Position numbers and translations under genes: made by a program. This document shows, in pieces, positions 12,390 through 22,469 of a stretch of DNA of 64,000 bases. The stretch lies in NCBI GenBank assembly GCA_019925105.1, contig JAHGAU010000025.1, forward strand, positions 744,001 to 808,000. Direction: 5' to 3'. This DNA is from Niebla homalea. Taxonomy: Eukaryota; Ascomycota; Lecanoromycetes; Lecanorales; Ramalinaceae. Under the pieces are notes generated by a model. It was given only the letters and a program-made list of their open reading frames with translations, searched no databases and was not told the DNA's origin. Position 1 is the first letter of the stretch. Each line of letters starts with the position of its first letter.

Positions 12390-13250
12390 TAACCGTATCA
12401 CTAATTATTAACGTTTATATATATTATTACCAGTTATTAAGGATATTCTTAAACTAATATATAAGGATAAGTACCTTAGGTTCGAAAAATATTTTAAGAA
12501 TATTTTAAGATTATAATATATTTAGTATTTAATTCGATAACTAAGAGATTATATTTATTATTACTTAAACTACTTTGTCCTTTAAATACGTCGATACCGT
12601 CCTTATAGGTTATTATAATTAATCTTTTCGCCGTTATCGCTTTTTTTATATTATTATAATTAATTTTATTTTGTCTTTATTTAAATTAATAAAGGGATAC
12701 AATATATACTTATTTATAATAGTTAAGTATATTAAATATATTATTTTCGTATTAAATAATAATAAATATATTACGAAAAAGAATTAAAAAACTACTAAAA
12801 GATTATAGACTATAAATTTGGGATTATTAAATATAATTATATTAAATAAAGATCGTAAATTCCTATTAAAGATATAAATTGCGATATTTAACAAATTAAA
12901 TATGGTTTTATTTTATTCGATAACTTATTATTTATAAATTAACGGTATATCGGAACATATGAATTAAACGGTAGAAATTATATTACGGTTCTATATTTGT
13001 AATATAAATAAACCAGAATTTTAATTAAAAACTTTAATTTAAATATAATTAATAATAAATAATTCTTTTTTATTAACGATAACTAAGATACCTAATAAAC
13101 TCGTTTATAATTTTACGTTTAATATTATTAATAATATAATTAAATATTATATTAAAACCGACTTTTTAATTACGTGTTTAATTATAAAGGACGCAATAAA
13201 CTTCGCTAATATAAATTATAAATATTATTACGACCGTAAGTATCAGCCGA
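12390..13250 (+). pseudogene. Element E integrase remnant
   Basis: The zinc-binding N-terminal region is at about 12395-12640, with ..LRDYI.. and ..RRYRPYRLL... The core follows. The second catalytic Asp is changed to Asn (AAT, 12845-12847) in ..NKDRKF.., and the catalytic Glu is kept in ..ISEHMN.. (GAA, 12953-12955). The 35-residue spacing between them is the D35E spacing of retroviral-type integrases. Further down ..TVEIILRFYI.. matches the family. Several CAA-to-TAA stops interrupt the frame. Confidence 0.8.
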
Positions 13251-13554
13251 TATTCTTTTAAATAAATAATTAGGCTTTACTTCGGCTATATAAAGGGTAT
13301 AATATCCCGTTAATAATAAAGGTCATTATTAAGTTTATATAATAATGTATCGGGTTATTTAAAATAACCGAATAAACAGGTCGCTTCGCGTATAAATTAT
13401 CAATATTAAATAACTAACGTATTTACTCAATATTTTTAATTACGTAATTTGAATTTTACCCGTTACCGGATAATAACCCTTATTAATGATATCGTTTTAA
13501 CGAACCTCCGTTTATTTACGTCGAAGGAAATATACTTAATAAAAAATCGTATAT

Positions 13555-13710
13555 AATATAGGCTTTACTAAATAAACGCGTATACCCTCGTAAACTAAAA
13601 TATATTACTAAATACTTTATCCGTTAATAGAGCTGGGGCTTTAAATATAATAAATAAATTAATATTAAAAACCTTAATGGATTTAAAAAACTAATATAAT
13701 AATATAAACG
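13555..13710 (+). pseudogene. Element E chromodomain-like C-terminus of integrase
   Basis: The + frame reads ..LLNKRVYPRKLKYITKYFIR.., then ..SWGFKYNK.. and ..NIKNLNGFKKL.. with TAA where Trp or Gln is expected. The pattern fits a fungal chromoviral chromodomain (..VEYLVRW.GY....W..). Such domains direct integration to heterochromatin, which fits the setting. The function is inferred from position and pattern. Confidence 0.55.
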
Positions 13711-14422
13711 AGAAATAAGATTTTTAAATTTAGATAATATTTTATTCGAGGTTACTTTTCCGAATAAATTAACGAAATAAGGATAAATATATAAAATTAT
13801 TATAGTTATCGATCCGCTTATTATTATTATTAATTTATATATTATTAATCTAAACGTTATTATTATTAATCCGAAAGTTATTATCGCTAATATTATATCC
13901 GATAATATTATCCGGTTAATTATTAATATTATCGATTACCAAATCGTAATTCGTATACCCCTTCGCTCCGGTTTAACTAAGGATTATTATTACGACTATT
14001 ATTATTATTTAAATATAGATTCTCGAATATACTATTATACTCCCTATCGATAAACATTATTATACCGATTTGAAAACTATACGCCGGCGTTAAAGAAAAT
14101 ATTTTCTAATAAAGTAAACTGACCGTATTATACCTTTAATTAAATATATAATACGCGACGTTATTTATAATAATTATTTACCGTTATTATTTATTACTCC
14201 GCTATATTATTACTATTAATTTCTAATATTGTTACTTATTATTTATCGATATATTGTTATTGCCGTCCGTTCGTTTAAATAATATTATATTATCTTAATA
14301 TTACTACTTTCATATTATAGCCCTTGCTATTATACCTAATTACTATTACCGTCCTTGGCTGTCGCTGTCCTAGTTTGGTATATATAAGGACGTATGCTTT
14401 CTTTCTTTTGTTCGCGGGAGGT

Positions 14423-14609
14423 TATTATAATAATATATTATTTCTATATATTTATAACGCTGTCCCTAAAATGTAGGACAGAAAGTTTAATTAGCAACTA
14501 ATAGCCCGGGTTTTAGTTTATCCGGCTAACAATTAAATAGCTGGATAAGGGCCTCCTGTCATCCTTTATGAATCATACACTTACCCATACTTGCACCCTT
14601 GCTGTTATA
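14423..14609 (+). repeat. 3' LTR of element E
   Basis: Same 187-bp length as the 5' LTR. The first 40 bp are fully RIP-converted (TATTATAATAATATATTATT against TGTCACGGTGGTGTATCACT), while the outer end (ATCATACACTTACCCATAC..) is nearly clean. It is preceded by the polypurine tract GCGGGAGGT at 14414-14422. Confidence 0.93.
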
Positions 14610-14739
14610 TATATTTACGGAATAAAGGATGATATTTAGCCTAAATTATTATTATTAGGATAATAGCTTTTATCGTTGAAGGGAAATTATTAGGGTTATT
14701 TTATATTTTATATATAATAAGAGTTTTAATATAAAATTA

Positions 14740-14788
14740 TTATTTTTCGGATAAAATAATATTATATAAGTGTTTATCCGAAAAATAA
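14740..14788. other. 16-bp perfect inverted repeat
   Basis: The arm TTATTTTTCGGATAAA (14740-14755) is perfectly complementary to TTTATCCGAAAAATAA (14773-14788) across a 17-nt AT-rich loop. Because the arms match exactly in a region full of mutations, it may be recent or selected. It might be the end of a small element. Confidence 0.7.
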
Positions 14789-14844
14789 ATATTTATTAAT
14801 TAATTATATATTTTATATATATATTATATCCGTTATAAATAATA

Positions 14845-15092
14845 AATTTTTGAATAATATATTTTTAAATAATATACTTCTAAATAATATAATTTTATAT
14901 AATATATTTTTAAATAATATATTTTTAAATATTATATTTTTAAATAATATATTTTTAAATAATATATTTTTAAATAATATATTTTTAAATAATATATTTT
15001 TAAATAATATATTTTGAAATAATATATTTTTAAATAATATATTTTGAAATAATATATTTTTAAATAATATATTTTTAAATAATATATATATA
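14845..15092. repeat. 15-bp minisatellite, unit TTTTTAAATAATATA
   Basis: About 16 tandem copies with a few variants (TTTTGAAATAATATA twice, TTCTAAATAATATAA once). It ends in a short (TA)n run at about 15084-15095. The copies are highly uniform. Confidence 0.92.
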
Positions 15093-15628
15093 TATAGGTT
15101 TTATAATAATAAAATAAATATTTTAAATATAATTAATAAATATAAAATAATAATTAAAATAAAAATTAAAAGAGAAAAAAAGATTTTTTAAAAGTAATTT
15201 AAGCGTTAAAAAATATAGGAGTAATTTAATAATAAAAAAGTAAGAAAGATTTAAAAAAAATAATTAAGGAAATTAAAAAAATATTAATCGTATAATTATT
15301 AAAAAAACTAATAATAATAAACAAAAAGATATAATTATAATAATATATAACTAGTTTTCAATAAAATAAAAATAAATAATAATAAAAACGTATTTAATAA
15401 ATAAATAAATTTTTTAAAAATAAATAAATTTTATTAAAAAAAGAATAAGAGATAAATAATATTAATTGATTCAATGATTTATATACGAGTTTAGCTAGGC
15501 TAATTTCGGCGTTCCGTATTATTAGTAGCTTAGCTATTTTATTTACTTTTTCGTAGGAATATAAGCTTTATATACTTTATTAATTACTCGTTTACCGGGA
15601 AAAAGAAACCTAAATCGGGCTAGTCTTA

Positions 15629-15967
15629 TGTTAGCCCCGGCCAAGCCTGGAGTGGCTCATCTGCTCTTGCACCGTAGCAGCACTAACGTATGCTCCGCAC
15701 GCACGGGCCGATATTTTAGCCCTTATTTTAGGACTAGGTCTGGACTCGGATTAATCGTAATCCGAAACAATTAATAATTTAACGTATAAACGGCTATAAA
15801 TACGGGGTTAATTAATCTTTATTATATATAAGAGGATATATTTACTTTTTAGATTTACCTCTATAATAATTAATTCTTATATAGATTTATATTAAATATT
15901 ATAGTATTTATTTATTATGTTTTTAAATATCTTTTAATTTTAATAATATATTAAAGTTAATTTAATA
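15629..15967 (+). repeat. 5' LTR of element F
   Basis: The outer 100 bp (TGTTAGCCCCGGCCAAGCCT..GCACGCACGGGCC) are free of RIP. The inner end (TTTTAATTTTAATAATATATT) is saturated where the 3' LTR keeps CCTTAGTTCCAGCAGCGTG. It ends TTTAATA, the mutated form of CCTAACA. Confidence 0.93.
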
Positions 15968-16606
15968 GTTTTGATTATTTTATTTTTTAGAAATTAAAAA
16001 CCCAATAAGGAATATTTTTATTATTTTTATTATTAATATTATTATAATTTAAATACGATTTAATTATTTAATTACCGGGTTTAATTTTTAGATTCACGGT
16101 GAGGTTAACGCGTTTTTTTAATAAAATATATAATATATTTTATTTCTTTTAAATAACTTTAAAATTTTTTTTTTATTTATATATATGAAGAAAACGACCG
16201 CTTTTATTAAAATTTTGAATTCCGCGAAATTTGCGAAAAATAATAAATTCTTTTTAGAAATATAATTTAATATCGTTCTTAAATTTTTTTTTTAAATTTA
16301 TAGAAACTTTTTTTAACCGTTTTATTATAATAAAAACTCCGTTTAATTATTTTATAATAATTTTTTTAATTATCATTTAACTTTTTATTATTTTTTTAAT
16401 TTTTTTTTATTTTTATAAATTTAAATTTATTAAAATAAACCCATATAAAAATAAAAATTTTAATAAACATTTAAAATAATTCCAGGAAATTATTATTCGT
16501 TTTAATTTATCTTCTTTTTTTTTCATTAATAATACGTATAAAATATATTAATATATATAATTCTTTAAAATAAACATTAATATTTAATAATATTAATATA
16601 AGAAAA

Positions 16607-16784
16607 TGTTAGGGTGATAACCACTCGGCCATCTCATGGACAAAAGTAGCTATCCGGGGTAGGTAATAGCGCTTAGGGGTAAGCCGCTATTACCATATAT
16701 AAGAAGGTAGTTTACCCGGGGGATCACCCCCAGGGGTAGGCCCTACCCCGGAGCCCTTGCTCCAGGGTAGGTACTGCCATAATA
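16607..16784 (-). repeat. LTR of the TRIM element (left copy, 3' LTR)
   Basis: Contains nested GC-rich palindromes, for example CCCGGGGGATCACCCCC and GGGTAGGCCCTACCC, that would fold strongly in RNA. Apart from the final TA it shows almost no RIP. Confidence 0.9.
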
Positions 16785-17182
16785 GTATCCCCTCTCCTAT
16801 AGGTTCATCCCCGAGCTTACAGACTATAAACCACGCCTCCGGAGGGGAGTTACCCCCCCCCGGGCTGGAGCTCCTCTTAAAACCTGATTGGGGTAGGTAA
16901 GTAAGGGTTAAAAGCTCCTTACCTAAGGGAGATCACCTCCGGTGTAGGTCCGAACCTCCTAGGCCGGACCCGGATTCAGTAGCCCGCAGGCATAATCCAG
17001 GGGCTTAGTGACTTTATAAGGGTATGGCCCGGGGTTCAGTATCCTCGTCAGGAATAACCCGCATCTCTTATTGGGCAGGCCCGGGTAACCTTCAGTAGGT
17101 ACCCGTACCCGTACCGTTCCCTATTAGGCAGGTAAAGGCCACGTCTTAAAGTGCCTTACCCACGGTCCCACGATTGGCCCGC

Positions 17183-17275
17183 GTAGTTTTAAGGCGTTTC
17201 AGCCCCCCGCATTGGTAGTTTTCGGGCATTCCGGCCCCCCGTATTAATAATTTTCGGGCATTCCGGCCCCCCTCG
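17183..17275. repeat. Three ~32-bp tandem repeats inside the TRIM element
   Basis: Units of the form GTAGTTTTCGGGCATTCCGG followed by CCCCCCGTATT recur three times, the first more diverged (GTAGTTTTAAGGCGTTTCAG). They may be the only internal structure the element needs, or simply slippage. Confidence 0.8.
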
Positions 17276-17469
17276 GTAGTTTTCTGTACCTCGGACCTCG
17301 GCCCTTGGTACTATAGGGTAGCGGGTCCTACCCGCCCCCGTACTTACGCTTAATCTTACCTTTTAAGTTACCTAAAATAAGCGTCCTCGGATTCAAACTG
17401 TAGATTTACCCCTTTAAACCCTTAAGGTTAACTCCGGGGGTGTATTACCCTGAAGTTACGCTATTATTC

Positions 17470-17647
17470 TGTTAGGGTAATAACCACTCGGTTATCTTAT
17501 GGATAAAAGTAGCTATCCGGGGTAGGTAATAGCGCTTAGGGGTAAGCCGCTATTACCATATATAAGAAGGTAATCTACCCGGGGGATCACCCCCAGGGGT
17601 AGGCCCTACCCCGGAGCCCTTGCTCCAGGGTAGGTACTGCCATAACA
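17470..17647 (-). repeat. LTR of the TRIM element (right copy, 5' LTR)
   Basis: Identical in length to the left copy. Differences are GTAAT/GTGAT, CGGTTATCTTATGGAT/CGGCCATCTCATGGAC, GGTAATCTAC/GGTAGTTTAC and the last CA/TA. The inner sequence on the minus strand begins GAATAATAGCG, which may be a mutated primer-binding site. Confidence 0.9.
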
Positions 17648-19049
17648 GAAAAAAAAAGAATAATTTAATAAGAATTTTATATTTTTTTTAGAATTTAAAA
17701 ATTTTTTTATAAATTTAATAAAAAATCCCCGTAATTAAATATAATTTATTTAAATTAAATAAGCCGTAACGTAATAATAGTGCGAAGATTAAATATTATT
17801 TTAATTTAAAATTTATTTTAATAATTTTAAAAATATATTTATTAATATAAAAGCCTAAAAATTTTTTATAAAACTTAAATAAAATATTAAGTTTAAGATT
17901 TTAAAATTTTAAAATTAATTTAAATCTTATAAAAAAATTACGTTTTTTATAAATAAAATTAAATAAATTAATCCTTCTATTAATGGTATACGGTTACGAT
18001 TTAATTAAAAAAATAAGCCCGCGTTTTTTAATTACATTTTTATGAATATCCGTTTTTAGATTTCCGGTACTAATAATAAATCTTATAAATTATATAAATT
18101 ATTTAAAATATAAACTGAAAAACGTAAGATTATAAAATAAAAAATTATATTTAAAAACGATAATAAGTATTTTATTTATAATAAATTAAACTATTAAAAT
18201 AAAAAATACCCGTAAAAAAATAATTTTAATTTATAGTCCGCTAACGTTACGTATACTATATAAATTATTATTGATCTTATAAAAAACTTCTTTATTTTAT
18301 ACGCGTTTTATAAATGAAATAAAAAAGATAAATAAAAGCTGAATTTTTAATATTTATAAAAAAACTAATATTTAATTAACTTAAGTTTATAAATTAATTT
18401 TATTTTATAACGTTTTATTATTTAATATAAATTACGACTTTATAATAACGTAGCTTTATTATATCCGGAAAACATTTTTAATGAATATATTTTTTATTAT
18501 AACGTATATAATTTTTTTTTAAAAATAATTAATAATTAAAATATTTAACGTAAATATACTTTTTTATTTTATATAATAAATTAAAAAAATATTAATATAA
18601 TTTTAAATTTGTTAATATTAAAGAAAATAAATATTATAATAAATTTAACGGGAAATTATTAACGTTATAAAATTAATTTTAAAATTTTTTTTATTATCAA
18701 GTTTAATTATTTCGTAAAATTTTAAAAATAAAATATTATTATTTATATTATAATTTATATAAACGTAATTAAAGAAAATAACGAAAAATTATTATTATTA
18801 ATTATAAATAAATTAAAAAAATTTAAAAACATTTTCTTAAATAAATAAATTAACTAATTATTAACTTTTAAATAAAACGATTACGCAATTAATTTAAATA
18901 AACGGGATTTTTTTATAATTTCTTATATAATTTATTAAAAATTAAATTAACGGAATTATATAATTATTTTAAAAATATATTAAATAAACATTGGATTTAT
19001 TATTTTATTTCTTTAATAAGCGTATTAATTTTATTTATTCTTAAAAATA

Positions 19050-20130
19050 ATAAAAATTTATATTTTTATATTAATTATAAAAAATTAAATAATATTATAA
19101 TTAAAAATTAATATTTATTGTCTTTAATTATAAAGATTTTAAACCGGCTTTATAGATTAAAACGATTTATAAAACTTAATTTAAAGGATATTTATTATAG
19201 GATCCAAATTAAAAAAAATAATAAATAAAAAATTGTATTCCGTATTTATTATAGCTATTTTGAATATTTAATAATATTATTTAATTTTATGAATATATTA
19301 ATTATATTTTTAGTATATATTAATCGCATTCTAATAAATCTTATAAATATTATATATATTATTTATTTAAATAATATTTTAATTTTTTCTGAAAATATAC
19401 AAAACTATTAAAAATATATATAAAAGGTCCTTAAACGGTTATAGATTTTTCAACTTTTTATTAATTTAAAAAAATATAAATTTAATATAATTTAAATTGA
19501 TTTCTTAAGATTTATTATAAGTATTAATAGGATTATTATAAACCTTAAATATATTAAATTAATTTAAAATTAATTTATTTTTAAAACTTATTAAAAAATT
19601 TAGGTTTTTTTAGGTTTTATAAATTTTGACCGGCGTTTTATTTATTATTACTTAAATATTATTATTTTTTTAATAAACTTATTAAAAAATAATTAAAATA
19701 AGAAAAAGTCTAAACTTTTAATATAAAGCGATAAAAAAAAATTATTATTTTAATAATTATATAATAATTTTTTTATAATTTGAATATTTTATTATTTTAA
19801 TTTCATTAAAAAATTAAAATTAAAAACCGATATATTAAATTTCGCGATTAATAATATTTTATTATAACTTAATATAAATAGTTATTAACGATTTATTATT
19901 TTTTAATTAAGAAAAATAATCTTTATAGAATAAAATTATAAAACTTATAATTAAGAATTATTAATTATAATTATTATATTTAAATAATAGAAATATTATT
20001 TAAAAAGTAATGTTTATTTTATAGAAATCTTAACGGATTATAACAATTTTAAAAAATTTATAAAGTTTAAAAAGTTAAACTTATAATAAATTTAATAAAT
20101 ATTAAAATTAAAAACGTATAATTTTAAAAT
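19050..20130 (+). pseudogene. Element F reverse transcriptase and RNase H remnant
   Basis: The + frame contains ..ILNRLYRLKRFIKLNLKDIYYRI.., the catalytic box at 19364-19375 now Y-L-N-N (YLDD before G to A) followed by ILIFSEN, then ..FINLKKYKFN... and ..FLGFINFDRRFI... These are the ordered landmarks of Ty3/gypsy RT. RNase H follows with ..TDILNFAINNIL.. (Asp kept, Ala and Ser codons changed) and ..ELLIIIIIFK... Both box Asp residues are Asn, so the enzyme is dead. Confidence 0.82.
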
Positions 20131-20399
20131 TAAATATTATATAAATAAAATTAATTTTATAAATATATTTTTTTAATAACCCGATTATAAAAATACGTTA
20201 TTATTAAATATTAAGTTTATTATTTAAAATAATTAAAATTTAAATATTAATTCCGCATAAAAAGTTAAAAAATATTTTTAAAAAAAAGTATTTTAAAATT
20301 TAAAAATTAATAAAAATTATTATTAAAAAATTATAATTAACGGATAAAACCGTATAAAATATAATAAAAAAATTAATAATAATATAATTATAATATTAT

Positions 20400-21250
20400 T
20401 AAGCTAGAAATTAAATAAAAATAATTTATAATATATTTAAGGTTAAATTTATATATTTACGGACCTTATTTTAAAAGAAAAACTTATTAATAAATATTAT
20501 AATAACTTATTAATTAAATATTTCGGTATTAAGAAAACGGTTAAACTTTTATAAAAAAAATATTATTAATTTAAAATTAATAAGCAAATTAAAGAGTACG
20601 TTTTCTTATATAATATTTATTAAAGGGTACGGGTATATTAATATTGGCCTTATAGTACCCTAATATTATTATTAATCCTTAAAAAATTTTAATAAAAATT
20701 ATTAATAGATTTTATTATTAATTTACTTATAAATAAGCGGAGTAATTACGTTTATAATTTAATTTTATTTATTATTAATTAATTATTTAAAATAATCCGA
20801 TATTCATTAATAAATAAAACGATAAATATTTCTTAATTAACGGATATTTTCTTTAAAAAAATAATTTATAAATACGGTATATTAATTAAAATAATAAATA
20901 ATAATAAAATTATTTTTATAAGTATTTTTTAATTAAACTTATATTTTTACGTTAAAATCCGACGTTATTTAAATATTATTTTTTATTTTTAAATTAACGG
21001 TTAAACTAAATATTAAAATTAAACTTTTAAATATTATTTAAAAATTTCTATTAATAATAATTAATCGAATTAAATAAAATTATTATTTATGACCGAGTTT
21101 ATATATATAAATAATTTATATTTAACCTTAAAAATAACGTTATTTAAATTCGGGATCAATTATAACCCTAAAATTTATTATAATATTAGGAATAACTTAT
21201 TAAAAAGGGAAATATCGTCCGTAAATAAATACGTTAAATTTCTCAATAAT
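20400..21250 (+). pseudogene. Element F integrase remnant
   Basis: The + frame has the zinc-binding tail ..KEYVFLYNIYQRVRVY.. (Cys to Tyr and Arg/Cys changes), the core ..LIDFIINL.. with the first catalytic Asp, ..YGILIKIINNNKIIF.. where the second Asp has become Asn, and ..INGQTKYQNQTF.. covering the catalytic Glu segment, now Lys or shifted. The frame then runs ..LLFMTEFIYINNLY... The order fits Ty3/gypsy integrase. Confidence 0.72.
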
Positions 21251-21714
21251 TTACGTTAAGGGTTTTTAAAGTATTAAAATAAAATCTAAGAATCGTTTAA
21301 GAAGTATTATAATAAAATTTTTTAAATAAAGGAATATAAAGTAAATAATTAAATATTATTAAATATTAATACCTTAATTAAAAGCGTTTAAATAAGAAGT
21401 TTTTATATAAATTTATAAAACCTTTTAAAATTTAAAATAAAATTAAAGCTTAAACGTAATAATTATAATTATTAAAAACCTACCGGATTTATAATTTTTT
21501 CTATATTTTTTTATTAAAGCTATATTAATAACGTATCGGTAATAATAAAGATTTTCTTTTACCCTTAAAACTTATTAATAATTTTAAAAAATAAAAAATC
21601 AAATTAATCGTTAATAAACTAAAGAAATATAATGGAAAAATCTAATATTAAATTAAGTAAATTAATTAAAATATTAAATATAATTAATAATTATTAATTT
21701 AAAAATTTAAAAAT

Positions 21715-22449
21715 GTTGATTGATTGATTGATTTATTTATACACGAGTCTAGCTACTTTAAGTTAATTTCGGCGTTCTATAATGCTGGTAGTTAAATTAC
21801 GATTATCTTAATATTTATACTTATTTTAAACTTATTGCTTTAATTTTAAAAGGAAAAAGGAAACTATAATCGGCTAACTTAGCCCTAGCTTACCTTAAAT
21901 ATTAACCCGATTTAAATAAAAACCTTTCTTTCGTAATTATTTACCTTAATATTATAACCGAGTTTTTACGTTAACCCGATTAAGATTAATAATTACCTTA
22001 AATCCTTAAATAATTATTTCCATTAAAAATCCTTTATTTTTTAACGTTATAATTTACGGTAAGAATTTAATAATAATATTAAGTTTAATTAAGGGGAGGC
22101 GGCTTTAATTATATAACTTTACTTTTCTTAACGCTTAAACTTTACTTTAAATACTTTATTATGTAACTTTTTAAATTAACCTTATTTAATCTTAACTTTA
22201 ACCTTTTAACGTTAAATCCCTATAACCCCTTTCCACCGGCCTTACGTGGTAACTAGGCTTATTTAGGGTTAATTACGGGTACCGGTAAATCGTCAGATAT
22301 TTATTATTATTTTATCCATATTAATTACGTAACTTACCGGATAGGGTTTAGGGGCTCTTAACGAAATCGTCCCCCACCTTTGAAATGTTTGACCATTCTA
22401 TAGTTTGTCTTCTGCACTCAAAAATGCCATTCCGTTACGCTCGCCCCCG
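21715..22449 (-). mobile_element. Element H: 735-bp non-autonomous LINE derivative inside F
   Basis: The 3' tail (GTTGATTGATTGATTGATTTAT) is at the left, followed by the shared ..CTAATTTCGGCGTTCTATAATGC block. The 5' end on the minus strand is GGGGGCGAGCGTAACGGAATGG. The TSD ATTTAAAAAT is at 21705-21714 and 22450-22459. The first codons on the minus strand (MAFLSAEDKLQNGQTFQRWGTI, split by one TAG) resemble the starts of G and I. RIP is weak in the 5' 250 bp and stronger toward the middle. The whole unit is short and 5'-complete, so it is a deletion derivative rather than a truncated insertion. Confidence 0.78.
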
Positions 22450-22469
22450 ATTTAAAAATATAACGGATA

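Larger units (their letters stand above)
6590..14609 (+). mobile_element. Element E: Ty3/gypsy LTR retrotransposon (chromovirus-like), RIP-inactivated
   Basis: Two 187-bp LTRs (6590-6776 and 14423-14609) flanked by a perfect 5-bp TSD, TATAT (6585-6589 and 14610-14614). The internal order on the + strand is gag, pol with RT, RNase H and integrase, then a chromodomain-like C-terminus, followed by a purine-rich GCGGGAGGT (14414-14422) directly before the 3' LTR. The order RT before integrase and the chromodomain place it in Ty3/gypsy. Length 8020 bp. All LTR differences I checked are transitions of the RIP type. Confidence 0.93.
14610..15462. other. Host-like AT-rich sequence between E and G
   Basis: No gene. 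It contains a strong hairpin (14740-14788) and a 15-bp minisatellite (14845-15092), then about 370 bp of A-rich sequence with many AATAAA-like and poly-A/T runs. The last 10 bp, TAAATAATAT (15453-15462), are the TSD of element G and recur at 25882-25891. Confidence 0.5.
16607..17647 (-). mobile_element. TRIM-like miniature LTR element, 1041 bp
   Basis: Two 178-bp LTRs (16607-16784 and 17470-17647) start TGTTA and end TAACA (TAATA in the left copy), with a perfect 5-bp TSD GAAAA (16602-16606 and 17648-17652). The 685-bp interior has no ORF of any size and no gag or pol similarity. A purine tract (minus strand GGAGAGGGGATAC) abuts the left LTR, which makes the left LTR the 3' LTR and the orientation minus. 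The two LTRs differ at only about eight sites, all transitions. GC content is far above the surroundings. It is the size and design of a terminal-repeat retrotransposon in miniature, needing proteins supplied in trans. Confidence 0.88.
16100..18300 (+). pseudogene. Element F gag remnant, interrupted by the TRIM element
   Basis: The segment between the 5' LTR and the RT region lies where gag and protease belong. A + frame near 16180-16290 reads ..IYEENDRFYQNFEFREICEK.., a gag-like stretch. The remainder is so rich in TAA that residues cannot be trusted. The TRIM element (16607-17647) sits inside it with TSD GAAAA. The assignment is mostly positional. Confidence 0.4.

Noticed and set aside
16607..17647. 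rRNA or other structured RNA gene (GC-rich, palindromic)
   Set aside because: Direct 178-bp repeats at both ends with TG/CA termini and a TSD explain it as an LTR element. No rRNA signature was found.
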